Assembly (NCBI GenBank): GCA_964508715.1
Contig: CAZDUX010000002.1
Span: 1-64,000, forward strand
DNA from: JAKALX01 sp964508715
GTDB lineage: Bacteria > Chloroflexota > Dehalococcoidia > Tepidiformales > Tepidiformaceae
Length of the DNA stretch: 64,000 nt
Reading direction: 5' to 3'
Positions within the stretch are counted from its first letter, which is position 1. Each line of letters opens with the position of its first letter. Shown here piece after piece: positions 43,984-53,794 of the stretch. The notes beneath the pieces were generated by a model. The model saw only the letters and a list, made by a program, of their open reading frames with translations, had not been told where the DNA came from and searched no databases. Position numbers and translations under genes: made by a program.

Positions 43984-46900
43984 GTGCCCGATGTACTCGT
44001 GGTGCCGTTTGAACGTGTGAACCCGGAATTGCTCGGGACCCTGATCGAGAGCGCGAAAAGCGGCGACGCACTGGCGCCGGTGACCGTGGTAGTGCCGTCG
44101 AACTTCGCCGGGCTCCAGTTGCGCCGGGCCCTGGCGGCGAATGGCGGCCACGGATTGCTAAACGTCCGGTTTCTCGTGCTGGCACGGCTGGCGGAGTTGC
44201 TCGGAGCGCCGCTCCTCGCCTCGGAGGGACGCCAGCCGCTCACTCCGTGGCTGCAGTACGCGGCACTCCGTTCGGCTTTGCGCGGGCACGAAGGGGTACT
44301 CGCCACCATTCGAGATCACCCCTCAACCCCCGGGAGCCTTATCGCAACGTTCCGCGACCTCCGAAACGCCCCCGACGGAACGGTCGGCGAGCTCGACGGA
44401 CGTGGCGGTGTCGCCGCGGAGGTCGCAGGGCTCTACCGGCGCTTTCGGTCATTGACCGAGCGGATGTACGACGCCGAAGACCTGGCGGAGGCGGCTGCGC
44501 GAGCGGTGAAGAACGCAAGCGGGGCACTGCGAGACATCGGGACGGTGATCGTCTACCTGCCTCGAACGCTCACGCCCGGGTCCGTTCAGTTGCTCGAGGT
44601 GCTGCGTGCACAACACCGCGCGGTAGTGCTGCTCGGTGCCTCGGGTGAGCGGGCAGTGGATCAGCCCACTGCCGACCTCCTGGTTCGGCTGGGTGTTGCC
44701 GAAATGGAGGAGCTTCTCCGGCGCAGCCCTCGCCCCGAGCCTGGCTCCGAGACGCGGATCGCAATCGGCGTGGATACGGAAGAAGAGGCGCGAATCATTG
44801 TGCGGCTGGTTGCACAGGAGATGGGTAACGACGTCTCACTCCCTCGCATCGGGGTGCTCCACGCCCTGCCCGAACACGGGTCTCTGCTGCGCGAGCAGTT
44901 TCGGACGGCCGGGATCCCTTGCAATGGTACGGCGGCGCGGACCCTTGCTCAGTCGGTGTCCGGCCGGTCGCTACTCGGGCTGTTTGAGCTCGCCGGCAGC
45001 AGGAACGAGCGGTTTCGGCGCGATGCCGTCATGCGGTGGCTGACCCAGGCTCCAATCCTCGATCCAGGGGAGCCGAATGCACGCCGTACTCCATCGGCAG
45101 TCTGGGATGCCATCTCACGGAAGGCCGGCGTGGTACGTGGCGCAGACGAATGGCGAAGACGTATCAGTACGTGGCTCGCGCGGCCGCGGCGGAGCGGAGG
45201 TGCGGCCCCATGGGAGCGCACCTATGGGGAACGTCTCGCCAGCTTCATCACCGGTCTCGAAGCAGACGTCGCATTGCTCCCCACCGGCGCCGGCGCCCGG
45301 GACCATGCCAATCACGCACTCCGCCTGATGGATCGCTACATGGGTGATGAATCGGCGGTTGCGAAGTGGCGCGACGCGGCAGACGAAGGAGACGCGAAGG
45401 ACTCCGAACTCGAGGCGTACCGGGCTATCCGCAGGCTGCTCGAGGAGATTGGCCGCACCGATGGGGCAGGCAAAGGGCTCGACTTCCTTGCCATGCTACC
45501 CGCGGCCGATGCCCGGCGCGCCTTCATCGATGGGCTCACGGTATTGATGGAGCGGCCGGGAGCCAGCGAAGGCCGGTTCGGGGAAGGGGTGTTCATCGGA
45601 CCGGTAAGTGCTGCGAGCGGCATGCAGTTCGACCTGGTATTCATCGCTGGAATGGTGGAGGGGGCGATGCCTCCCGCGAACCGGGAGGACCCGCTGCTCC
45701 CGGACGACGTTCGCCAGGATACCCACCTGGATTCGCGACAGAGCCGGAGAAACGAGGCGCGACGGGACTTCCTGGCAGCGATGGCGTCGGCGCCCCGGCA
45801 GGTGTTGAGCTACGCCCGTTCGGGAGCACGGCAACAGGGGAAGCAGCTACCCTCACGATGGCTGGTGGAGGCCGCGGAGCAACTCTCCGGTCAGCGCTTC
45901 AAAGGCGGGGATTTTGAACGGCTGCGGCCTGCCGAGCATTCGTGGCTCATCGCTCCTCCGAGCTTCGAGTCGGCACTGAGCGATACGTCACTCGAGCCGG
46001 CTTCTGCACAGGAGTACGAACTCCGCAGCTTGCTGCAGGCCGGCGGCCCGCCCTTCGAACATTACCTGGCCACCGACGCATCGTTCGGTCATGCCCTGCG
46101 CGTGGCCGCGGGCCGGCTTCCGGGATGGTTGGTCCGCGAACCGGCGCCGCCGGGTGCATCCGCATGGGATGGCCAGGTCGCCGCCGATACTCGGCTCATC
46201 CCGTGGATCGGCACCGGAGACCGTGAGCCAGTGACGATGTCGCCAACGAGCCTCGAGGCGTTCGCCGACTGCCCGTACCGGTTCTTCCTGCGGAGCGTGC
46301 TGCGGCTCGAAGAGCTCAGGGCCCCGGAGGAGATGCTCAAGCTCGACGCGACGGAGCGCGGGATCATCATTCACGATACCCTCGAGCGTTTCTTCACGCA
46401 GGCACGCCCTCATGAGCCTGGGGAGATCTGGAACAGGCAGGAGCGGGTGCATCTCCAGGCGATCCTCAACGAGCGCTTCGTAGAGACGGAGCGGGCCGGC
46501 CTCGCTGGCCCACAACTGATGTGGGAGGCGGAAAAGGCTCGCATTCGCCGGGAATTGGACCGGTTCCTCTCGGCCGACGAAGTAGTGCGACGGGAGACAG
46601 GGGCGAGGTTTCGGAACGCCGAGAAAGGGTTCGGGCGGAGCGCCACGGATGATGACTCGGAACCCTGGCCGGGAGCGCGTGTTGAACTTGGTGACGGCCG
46701 GTGGCTCCTCCTCTCGGGGCAGGTCGACCGGGTCGATGAAACGTCAGCCGGGTTCGCTGTCTACGACTACAAGTCGGGTAGTTCATTCGAATACAAGGAG
46801 ATCACCCGGAGAAATGCCGACCCGCTGGTGAGGGGTAAGAAGCTGCAACTACCTGCCTATGCGCTGGCGGTGCGGCAGGCGGTAGCCGGGGCAGCAGAGG

Positions 46901-47238
46901 CCGGAATTGAAGCGAAGTACTGGTTCGTGAACGAACGAGAAGGCTTCAAACAGATCGGCTACCTCTTCGACGAAGCGCACGAGCAGCGCTTCATCGAGGT
47001 GTTGAACGTCATCGCCCAGAGTGTCACGGAGGGGCAGTTCCCGCAGACCCCTTCGGAAAAGACAGGCATCCGGGGTACAACGCCCGCCAACTGCAGCTAC
47101 TGCCCGTTCGATCGGCTCTGCCCGGCATCCAGCAGGCGGGAACGATGGGAACAAACGATGGTACGGCCAGAGCTGGCAAGGCTCGCAGCGCTCATCAACG
47201 GGGCCGATGCGGAGAGTGAGGTTGACACGGATGAATGA
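43984..47238 (+). CDS. addB: AddB-like exonuclease subunit with Fe-S cysteines
   Basis: Partner of AddA in double-strand-break end processing, 1084 residues. The N-terminal half is a helicase-like domain lacking a Walker A (VVVPSNFAGLQLRRAL opening). The C-terminus holds a PD-(D/E)xK nuclease (QVDRVDETSAGFAVYDYKSG). It is framed by the cysteines of an iron-sulfur cluster: one in FADCPYRFFLRS and three in NCSYCPFDRLCP. GTG 43984 has GGGAGAGGG at good spacing; ATG 43963 and GTG 43888 are longer options. Its stop overlaps the addA start by 8 nt. Confidence 0.88.
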   Translation: MPDVLVVPFERVNPELLGTLIESAKSGDALAPVTVVVPSNFAGLQLRRALAANGGHGLLNVRFLVLARLAELLGAPLLASEGRQPLTPWLQYAALRSALRGHEGVLATIRDHPSTPGSLIATFRDLRNAPDGTVGELDGRGGVAAEVAGLYRRFRSLTERMYDAEDLAEAAARAVKNASGALRDIGTVIVYLPRTLTPGSVQLLEVLRAQHRAVVLLGASGERAVDQPTADLLVRLGVAEMEELLRRSPRPEPGSETRIAIGVDTEEEARIIVRLVAQEMGNDVSLPRIGVLHALPEHGSLLREQFRTAGIPCNGTAARTLAQSVSGRSLLGLFELAGSRNERFRRDAVMRWLTQAPILDPGEPNARRTPSAVWDAISRKAGVVRGADEWRRRISTWLARPRRSGGAAPWERTYGERLASFITGLEADVALLPTGAGARDHANHALRLMDRYMGDESAVAKWRDAADEGDAKDSELEAYRAIRRLLEEIGRTDGAGKGLDFLAMLPAADARRAFIDGLTVLMERPGASEGRFGEGVFIGPVSAASGMQFDLVFIAGMVEGAMPPANREDPLLPDDVRQDTHLDSRQSRRNEARRDFLAAMASAPRQVLSYARSGARQQGKQLPSRWLVEAAEQLSGQRFKGGDFERLRPAEHSWLIAPPSFESALSDTSLEPASAQEYELRSLLQAGGPPFEHYLATDASFGHALRVAAGRLPGWLVREPAPPGASAWDGQVAADTRLIPWIGTGDREPVTMSPTSLEAFADCPYRFFLRSVLRLEELRAPEEMLKLDATERGIIIHDTLERFFTQARPHEPGEIWNRQERVHLQAILNERFVETERAGLAGPQLMWEAEKARIRRELDRFLSADEVVRRETGARFRNAEKGFGRSATDDDSEPWPGARVELGDGRWLLLSGQVDRVDETSAGFAVYDYKSGSSFEYKEITRRNADPLVRGKKLQLPAYALAVRQAVAGAAEAGIEAKYWFVNEREGFKQIGYLFDEAHEQRFIEVLNVIAQSVTEGQFPQTPSEKTGIRGTTPANCSYCPFDRLCPASSRRERWEQTMVRPELARLAALINGADAESEVDTDE

Positions 47239-50200
47239 TTCCGAGGCACGAGGCTGGATCGAAACACACCTCGAAACCACCGTGTTTGTCGATGCAGGGG
47301 CAGGTAGCGGGAAGACGCGGGAAATGGTCGAGCGGATCATCCGGCTCGTTGCGAGCGGGAGATCGTCCCTTGCAAGCATCGCCGCTATCACGTTTACCGA
47401 TGTCGCCGCAGCCGAACTGCGCGATCGGGTGCGGACCCGGCTACAGGAAGCATCGGCACGCCTCGAAGGGTTCGAGTTGCTGGATGACGAGGAGGTGGAA
47501 CGGTGCAAGACAGCGCACGACGACATTGACTCGGCGTCTATCCAAACACTCCACAGCTTCGCCCAGCGAATCCTCTCCTTGTATCCGCTGCAGGCGGGCT
47601 TGCCGCCACGGCTCGAGCCAATGGATGAGGTCGAGGCCTCGCTCGAGTTCACACGGGAATGGACGCGCTTTCGGGAGCAGTTGTATGAGGATGGGCTCGG
47701 CGATCCAGGGCTGCAGGCGGCTCTTCGGATGGGCATCGCCCTCGGCCTGGAGGAACGGCACCTGCACCTCGTAGCACTCGCACTGCACAGGGCGTGGCAC
47801 CGGTTGCAGGGATGGGAGCCGGCTGCGGGCGAGGTCGTGGATCTCGACCTGCGAGAGATCGCGGAGCTGGTCCGGTCAGCCCGTGACTCAGCGAGAGATG
47901 TGAGCCGTGCCGACAAAGCAGCCCAGGCGATCGATGCAAACGCCCCCGTCTATGACGCGGTCGAGGAGTTCGCGCGGGACCTGGAGGGCGGTGTCCACGG
48001 CGATAGTGATGAGCTTCGCCTGCGAATCATCGGGTTCCTGGCTGACAAGAGCGTACCGAAACTCTCCGTCTCAAATGGCCAGGCGAAACTGTGGGGTGGG
48101 AGAGAACACCTCGAAGCCGCGAAGCAGAACCTGAAGGAGGCCCAGGCAAAGCGGGAAGAGCTGGTTGCGGCGTTGCGGCGCAGTTGCCTCACGACCCTCC
48201 TCGCCCCGCTGCGGTCGTTCGTACTCGGCTACGCCGAACGGCGGCGAACGAGCGGGAGGCTGGAGTTTCACGACCTGCTCGTGCTTGCCCGGGACCTGCT
48301 TGCCAGAGACCGCCGCGTTCGAGAGGCAGTTGGACGGCGCTTCAGGCACCTGCTCATCGACGAATTCCAGGATACCGATCCGCTGCAGATTGAGATCGCG
48401 GTGCTGATCGCCGGGTGGCGGGACTCTCGCACAGACTGGGAGGAGGTCGACGTCCCGCCGGGGGCGCTGTTCTTCGTCGGCGACCCGAAGCAATCAATCT
48501 ACCGGTTCCGGTACGCCGATATTGCGCTGTATGAGCGGGCCAGGCACCGGTTCGGCACGGTCGCCGGGGTTCGTGCCGAGCTGACCCAGAACTTTCGTTC
48601 GGGGGAGCCGATCATCGCGTTTGTCAACGAGGCGTTCGAACAACTCTTCGATAGCACGCGGCCTGCGCCCGAACTCGGGCCCGTAGTCCAGGCCGGGTTC
48701 CAGGGACTCACGGCTGAGAGGGTAGAACCCGAACTCGCTGGCCGAAGCCGGGTACGCGCGTTCGGCAACGCGGTATCAGGACGTGCTGGTGAATGGCGAG
48801 AAATGGAGGCGAACGCAGTTGTCGCCGCCATTGGCGAGCTCACGAGCAACGCGACAAGGGTCTTTGACAGCGAGCGGAAGTGCTGGCGCGACCTCGAATT
48901 GGACGATATCGCCATCCTGATTCCCACGCGGGCTGCACTCCGGCCCCTCGAGCGAGCGCTGGCCGAGGCAGGTATCCCCTCTCGAATCGAGGCGAAATCG
49001 CTCCTTTTTGGAACCCAGGAGGTTCGTGACCTTCTCAACATCCTGGCAGCAATCGACGACCCGGCCAACGAGATTGCCGTAGTCGCCGCGCTCCGGACAC
49101 CCGGGCTCGCATGCAGTGACCAGGACCTGTTCGAGTGGCGGAAGGCGCTCTGGGCGCCTCCTGGGCGAGACCATGCGGTTGAACGTGCATGGGATTACAC
49201 CTACCAGGCACTCCTCGAGGCCGAATGCCCTCCAGAGGCGGAGCCCGTACAGCGTGGGATGAAGCTCCTCGCCGCTTTCCACCAAGAGCGTTGGTGGCTC
49301 GAACCTGCGGAGATGGTTGAGCGCGTTATCGCAGAATTGCGAATGTTGCAGATCGGATTCGCGAGCCGGAGGCCGCGTGACTGGTGGCAGCGGATCAGGT
49401 TTGTTCACGACCACGCGCGTGCATTCGGGAGCAGCGGAGGGCGGAGCTTACGAGAGTTCATCGAGTGGATGCGCGAGCAGGAAGATGAGGGCGCGCGGGC
49501 CGTTGAGTCGGCAGTCCCGGAGCAGGACGATCATGCAGTCCGGATCATGACGATCCATGCGGCAAAGGGGCTGGAGTTCAACGTCGTATTCGTCGTTGGA
49601 TTGGGGACGAGGGGATCGAACCAGGCGGCGGAAGTGCTCTGGCGGCCGCGCGAAGTGGGAGACGGCCCTCCATTAGAGGTTCGTGTTGGAACACAGGGGG
49701 CATATTTCGAGACGGCCGGATTCGCCGCGCTCGCGGAATACGAGAGGGTGATGGAGCGGCTGGAAGATGACCGCCTGCTGTACGTGGCGGCCACGCGTGC
49801 CCGTGACCTCCTGTACGTCAGCCGCTACCACGCAGCAGCGAATGCCGGGCACGATCAGCGCCATGCGGAGTACAAATGCTCGAGTGCCGAATGCCTCGAT
49901 GCGGTGTTGCAGAACACACCGGGGGCCTGGGAGGACTATCTCCCGGGTGAACCTCCACGGCTGCAGCGCGTGGCGGCATCACCAGCAGTGCCAGACACGG
50001 CGGGCGACTACGCCGCCTGGCGCCAGGAACGGGCGAGAATGGTCCGGGTGCTGGGGTACACGCGGAGCATCTCGGCCACCGCGCTCGCGAAGCGCGACGG
50101 TGGGGCTGACCTGCCACCCGAGGAGACACAACCCGACGGCGTGGAGCGTGAGGAGCCACCATGGCGGCGGGGGCGGGCGGGTACCTCCATCGGGCGCGCA

Positions 50201-50722
50201 GTCCACGCGGCATTGCAGACAGTTGACCTGGCGACCGGTGATGGACTCGAGGCCGCTGCCAGGGCGCAGGCCTCGGCTGAGGGAGTGTCCGACAGGGGGC
50301 CCGAGGTCGAAAAGCTCGTGAAGACAGCACTCGGGTCCGATGCCGTGCGTGAGGCAGTGTCGTCGGGCCGTTACTGGCGCGAGGTGCCGGTTGGCGTCGT
50401 AATCGATGGTGTAACGCTGGAGGGATTCATCGACCTCCTATACGAGGGCCCCGATGGCCTCGTGGTCGTCGACTACAAGACGGACGCGGTGCGCAGCGAA
50501 GACGAGGCGACCGAGAAAGCAAAGGGTTACCGGCTGCAAGGAGCGGCCTACGTACTCGCCCTGACAACCGCCCTGGGAAAACCCGTTGCGCGGATGGTGT
50601 TCGTCTTCCTCGGCAGTGGCGGCGAGGTATTTGAGCGGCGCATCGACGACCTCGCCGGGGCGATCGCCGATGCGCGGCGCTTGATGGCGACGGTCGTTCC
50701 TACTGCTGTTGCCTCTGCTTGA
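47231..50722 (+). CDS. addA: AddA helicase-nuclease subunit
   Basis: UvrD-family helicase with a C-terminal RecB-like nuclease, 1163 residues. It unwinds and trims broken DNA ends for RecA loading. Walker A is VDAGAGSGKTREM, motif II is LIDEFQDTDPLQ, motif IV-like is ELTQNFRSGEPI, motif V is MTIHAAKGLEFNVVF, motif VI is YVAATRARD, and the nuclease core is EGFIDLLYEG..VVDYKTD. ATG 47231 gives MNDSEARGW directly before the helicase fold. It converges on the selenoprotein gene with a 23-nt overlap. Confidence 0.93.
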   Translation: MNDSEARGWIETHLETTVFVDAGAGSGKTREMVERIIRLVASGRSSLASIAAITFTDVAAAELRDRVRTRLQEASARLEGFELLDDEEVERCKTAHDDIDSASIQTLHSFAQRILSLYPLQAGLPPRLEPMDEVEASLEFTREWTRFREQLYEDGLGDPGLQAALRMGIALGLEERHLHLVALALHRAWHRLQGWEPAAGEVVDLDLREIAELVRSARDSARDVSRADKAAQAIDANAPVYDAVEEFARDLEGGVHGDSDELRLRIIGFLADKSVPKLSVSNGQAKLWGGREHLEAAKQNLKEAQAKREELVAALRRSCLTTLLAPLRSFVLGYAERRRTSGRLEFHDLLVLARDLLARDRRVREAVGRRFRHLLIDEFQDTDPLQIEIAVLIAGWRDSRTDWEEVDVPPGALFFVGDPKQSIYRFRYADIALYERARHRFGTVAGVRAELTQNFRSGEPIIAFVNEAFEQLFDSTRPAPELGPVVQAGFQGLTAERVEPELAGRSRVRAFGNAVSGRAGEWREMEANAVVAAIGELTSNATRVFDSERKCWRDLELDDIAILIPTRAALRPLERALAEAGIPSRIEAKSLLFGTQEVRDLLNILAAIDDPANEIAVVAALRTPGLACSDQDLFEWRKALWAPPGRDHAVERAWDYTYQALLEAECPPEAEPVQRGMKLLAAFHQERWWLEPAEMVERVIAELRMLQIGFASRRPRDWWQRIRFVHDHARAFGSSGGRSLREFIEWMREQEDEGARAVESAVPEQDDHAVRIMTIHAAKGLEFNVVFVVGLGTRGSNQAAEVLWRPREVGDGPPLEVRVGTQGAYFETAGFAALAEYERVMERLEDDRLLYVAATRARDLLYVSRYHAAANAGHDQRHAEYKCSSAECLDAVLQNTPGAWEDYLPGEPPRLQRVAASPAVPDTAGDYAAWRQERARMVRVLGYTRSISATALAKRDGGADLPPEETQPDGVEREEPPWRRGRAGTSIGRAVHAALQTVDLATGDGLEAAARAQASAEGVSDRGPEVEKLVKTALGSDAVREAVSSGRYWREVPVGVVIDGVTLEGFIDLLYEGPDGLVVVDYKTDAVRSEDEATEKAKGYRLQGAAYVLALTTALGKPVARMVFVFLGSGGEVFERRIDDLAGAIADARRLMATVVPTAVASA

Positions 50723-51551
50723 GCATCCGGGCGACGATCGGGCTCGGGACTGGCGGATGCCACGTCTTGTAGGCGATTTCGTGGGCAATAGGCCATTTCG
50801 CCTCGATATCGAGGCGATAGCCGGGTGCCCCTGCCTCTTCGAGCGCCTGGAGCGCTCCCTCTGCAACCATCCGCATGAGCGGGTCGTTGTGGGGATCGCC
50901 AAAGCTGTGGCCAAACGGGAACTCGACACCGACAACGCGCGAAAGCCGGAAGCGCTCTGCGAGGTCGGGCATCATGATGACGGTGACCGTGGGGATACCA
51001 GCCGATTCGATAACACGCGCCAGCACGGGCACGTTTCTGCAGCAATCCGGTCAGGCAGGCGCCAGGAGAAGGATGTCAACCTCGTGGTCCTTCAGGCGAG
51101 CAGCAAGTTCGGGGCCCTGGACATTGCGCCAGTCTTCGAGGCGGCGGTCCTGGTAGCCCATGAACGAGTAGTGCTCGGGTGCAAGGGAACCAATACGACC
51201 CTCCGCGGCGAGTGCTGCGAAGGCCCGAATGGGGAGCACAACGTCGACGTCTTCGAGCAAATCGTGGTGGTTGATATGCAGGTGTGAGCAGGCGATCTGC
51301 TCCTGGAGGACATCGGAGGGGATAACCCGGTAGGTCGGGTCGCCCCACGTGGGTTCGCGCTGTTCACGCTCGATATCGAACGGCTCCTGGCTGTCCTTCA
51401 GGTAGATCCCGGCTGAAGTCAGGAGTGCGATATTCGATCGATGGAGTGGTTTCGTGAGAGGTGCGAAGACTGGCGGTTCATCAACAACAGGTTGGCCGCT
51501 GTACATCGCGTGCATGGATCGAGGCAGGTATTTGAAGCTGTCGACGGGCAT
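50700..51551 (-). CDS. Reductase-B-family selenoprotein, in-frame TGA as Sec
   Basis: A 283-residue protein of the glycine/sarcosine/betaine/D-proline reductase selenoprotein B family (GrdB-like). Reading TGA at 51053-51051 as selenocysteine joins two good halves in one frame: MPVDSFKYLPRSM ... INHHDLLEDVDVVLP ... DILLLAPA, then U167-PDCC, then PVLARVIESAGIPTV to the end. U-x-x-C is the redox motif expected at this point in the family. A SECIS-like hairpin follows. TAGAAT lies exactly 6 nt before the ATG (leaderless). Glycine-reductase partners (GrdA, GrdC/D) are absent nearby, so the protein probably serves a different, stand-alone redox function. The next gene on the strand is an FAD-linked oxidase upstream. 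A frameshift or pseudogene is less likely because no frame change is needed. Confidence 0.84.
51015..51034 (-). promoter_or_regulatory. Candidate SECIS of the reductase-B-like gene
   Basis: ACGTGCC (51034-51028) pairs with GGCGCGT (51021-51015) over 7 bp with one U-G pair; the 6-nt loop CGTGCT has G at position 2. The stem starts 17 nt and the loop 24 nt after the TGA. The geometry matches the hairpin in the peroxiredoxin gene. Confidence 0.55.
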
Positions 51552-51557
51552 GCGCGC

Positions 51558-51563
51558 ATTCTA
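51558..51563 (-). promoter_or_regulatory. Leaderless -10 of the reductase-B-like gene
   Basis: TAGAAT on the minus strand ends exactly 6 nt before the ATG; there is no Shine-Dalgarno. Confidence 0.6.
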
Positions 51564-51587
51564 GAGTCGTACGGCACGACTTGCGAG

Positions 51588-52955
51588 TTATTGGTTCGCC
51601 AGCGGGAAGATGACGCCCGGATTGAGCACGTTCAGGGGGTCGAAGGCGGCCTTGATAGCCTGCATTGCGGCGATATCTTCCGGTGTACGGGTGAGGTGCA
51701 GCCACGGGGTCTTCGCGATACCAACACCGTGCTCGGCGCTAATGCTGCCACCGAGTTCAGCAACGTACCGAAGGATGATGTCGGTTGCGCGGTCGTCGTG
51801 AGCGGCAAGGCCAAGGACGTTCACGTGGATGTTCCCATCGGCAACGTGGCCAAAGAGGATCGGGCGAGCCTCGGGTACGGCCTGCTCGAGGCGTTCACGG
51901 ATACCAGGCACAAACCGGGTGATCTCCTGAAGGGGGAGAGCGACATCGAGTTTGTGGGGGACTCCATCGGCATTAATCGCTTCGGTGTGGCGCTCGCGGT
52001 AGGCCCAAAGGCGGTCCCGTTGCTGCCGGTCCGTAGCGACAGCACTATCGAGGAAGGTGACAGATTCCAGCGCAGCAGTGAGGTCGGGTAGCGGGTCCTG
52101 ACCGGCCGCGCATTCAACGAGCAGGTAGGCCGGGAATGGCCGGCCAAAGGGCAACGGAAGGCCCGTGTGCCGGGTGACGAGTTCGACACCTTCGGAAAAG
52201 AAGATCTCGACAGCCTCGAGTGAACCGATCGGGCGAATGTACCGGAGTGCTGCCAGGGCCGCATCAACGGAGTCGAACGCGAGGAGCGCAGTCGCACGGG
52301 CGGTAAGGCGGGGGATGAGCTTGAGATGAGCACGTGTAATGACTGCAAGCGTGCCCTCACTGCCGGCGAGGAGGCCAGGCAGGTCGTAGCCGGTGTTGTC
52401 TTTCGACAGTCCGGGCATTCGGCTGACGACGGTTCCGTCGGCGAGGACCGCTTCAATACCGAGCAGTTGGCGGCGCATCGGGCCGTAGCGAAGGACCCGT
52501 ATCCCGCCCGCGTTGGTTGCGATCATGCCCCCAATGGTTGCGCTGGCGCGTGAGGCGATATCGACTCCAAACCAGAACCCCGACTGGAGCGCGGCCTGCT
52601 GAAGGTCGGCGAGCGTGACGCCCGCCCCGACGGTGACCTCACCCGCAATGGAATCAACCGGCTCGATACGCGTGAGGCGTTGGAGACTCAGCACGATCTC
52701 ACCGTCGCGAGGTACGCCACCCCCAACCAGGCCCGTGTTCCCTCCTTGCGCGACAATCGCTGCGCCTGCCTCGGTACAGATACGGAGGACGGCCGCTACC
52801 TCGCTTGTCGAACCGGGGCGAACGACGAGGCGCGCAGAGCCGTGATAGCGGCGAGTCCAGTCCGTTTCGTAGGAGGCAAGAAGGTCTGCGTCACAGATCA
52901 CATGGGAGTCACCGACGACTGCGGCCAGGCGGACGGCCAGGGGATCAGCGGGCAT
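51588..52955 (-). CDS. FAD-linked oxidase, GlcD/D-2-hydroxyacid dehydrogenase type
   Basis: A 455-residue flavoprotein of the VAO/PCMH fold. The FAD-binding half shows VVRPGSTSEVAAVL and QGGNTGLVGGG, and the C-terminal cap ends in SAEHGVGIAKTPW with the catalytic-region histidine. It likely oxidises glycolate, D-lactate or D-2-hydroxyglutarate; which one cannot be said. ATG 52955 (MPADPLAVRL) has TACACT exactly 6 nt upstream (52967-52962). It precedes the selenoprotein gene by 36 nt, but that gene has its own -10. Confidence 0.9.
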   Translation of the reverse strand: MPADPLAVRLAAVVGDSHVICDADLLASYETDWTRRYHGSARLVVRPGSTSEVAAVLRICTEAGAAIVAQGGNTGLVGGGVPRDGEIVLSLQRLTRIEPVDSIAGEVTVGAGVTLADLQQAALQSGFWFGVDIASRASATIGGMIATNAGGIRVLRYGPMRRQLLGIEAVLADGTVVSRMPGLSKDNTGYDLPGLLAGSEGTLAVITRAHLKLIPRLTARATALLAFDSVDAALAALRYIRPIGSLEAVEIFFSEGVELVTRHTGLPLPFGRPFPAYLLVECAAGQDPLPDLTAALESVTFLDSAVATDRQQRDRLWAYRERHTEAINADGVPHKLDVALPLQEITRFVPGIRERLEQAVPEARPILFGHVADGNIHVNVLGLAAHDDRATDIILRYVAELGGSISAEHGVGIAKTPWLHLTRTPEDIAAMQAIKAAFDPLNVLNPGVIFPLANQ

Positions 52956-52961
52956 ATGCCG

Positions 52962-52967
52962 AGTGTA
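52962..52967 (-). promoter_or_regulatory. Leaderless -10 of the FAD-linked oxidase gene
   Basis: TACACT on the minus strand, 6 nt before the ATG. Confidence 0.55.
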
Positions 52968-53134
52968 GGGCCGAAGAACCGGGGGATGCGAGTGGCGCGG
53001 GCATCTCCCCGGCAGGGCGCCTGGTGGAGAGGTCATCTCGGGGTGTCCATGCTGGCCGGTGATTTCCCGGCGCGGCCGCTACCCCGCGACACTCGCCCAA
53101 TCGAAAGCGGCCCCTGGCTTGAACCCGCCGGCGC

Positions 53135-53602
53135 TCAGCGGTTATTGAAATCGACCACCATGCGATTCGGCTGGAATCCCCGCCTGAGGACAAGCCTACG
53201 GGGGACCACGCGGTAGAGGTGGCCACGCTCCGTGAAGTAAGCAGCCATGCGGTTCTTGGCACGAAGCTCGCCGATCAACTCATCGAACGCAGGCGCATCC
53301 ACGGGTACCTCATGGGCGCGGCCCTCGATAACGATCCGATCGAAGGCAGACCAGTCCTGAGCCAGGACGCTCCGGTTATCGATGAGGAAGGACACTTCGG
53401 GTGTTGCACGGATATTGCGGGTATGTTGCGGCGCCTCGGCGCTCCCGAACAGGACTTCACCGTTCGATCGAAGATGGAAGAGAACAAACGTGACGTAGGG
53501 TGTCCCGTCTTCCGCGTGTGTGGTTGCAAGGGCGCCACCGGGCTGGGTCGCAGCGAAGGCAGTGGCGGCCGCAAGGATCTCGTCGCGGGAGAGTTCGGGC
53601 AT
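53135..53602 (-). CDS. Pyridoxamine-5'-phosphate-oxidase-like FMN protein
   Basis: A 155-residue split-barrel flavin-binding protein. Family features are GGALATTHAEDGTPYVTFV near the start, VLFGSAEAPQHTRNIRATPEVSFLID in the middle (quoted here as the motif region, residues about 52-78) and IVIEGRAHEV. Relatives bind FMN, F420 or heme. MPELSRDEI at 53602 is taken; the open frame runs 130 codons further with atypical sequence. CAGAAT (53615-53610) lies 7 nt before the ATG. Confidence 0.85.
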   Translation of the reverse strand: MPELSRDEILAAATAFAATQPGGALATTHAEDGTPYVTFVLFHLRSNGEVLFGSAEAPQHTRNIRATPEVSFLIDNRSVLAQDWSAFDRIVIEGRAHEVPVDAPAFDELIGELRAKNRMAAYFTERGHLYRVVPRRLVLRRGFQPNRMVVDFNNR

Positions 53603-53782
53603 CGGGCGCATTCTGAATGGCGGAGGGTTCAATGTCGAATAGCGGCGGAGACCGTGAACCAACCGGGACCCCGTAAGCGCGAACCGGGCGTGTTGGATCA
53701 ACGAGAGCCCGGCATCCCGATCCACGGCCTCGCGATGGCACAGCGATCGGGCATCGATTTCCGATTGCCGGGGTTGGGACGG

Positions 53783-53794
53783 TACGCTTGAAGG
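53783..53794 (+). promoter_or_regulatory. Leaderless promoter of the membrane-protein gene
   Basis: TACGCT (53783-53788) ends exactly 6 nt before the GTG at 53795. Confidence 0.5.

Noticed and set aside
50700..51551. Two separate genes or a pseudogene split by a stop codon
   Set aside because: Both halves share one frame, the TGA is at the known Sec position of the family, and a SECIS-like hairpin follows. A nonsense mutation elsewhere would be random in position.
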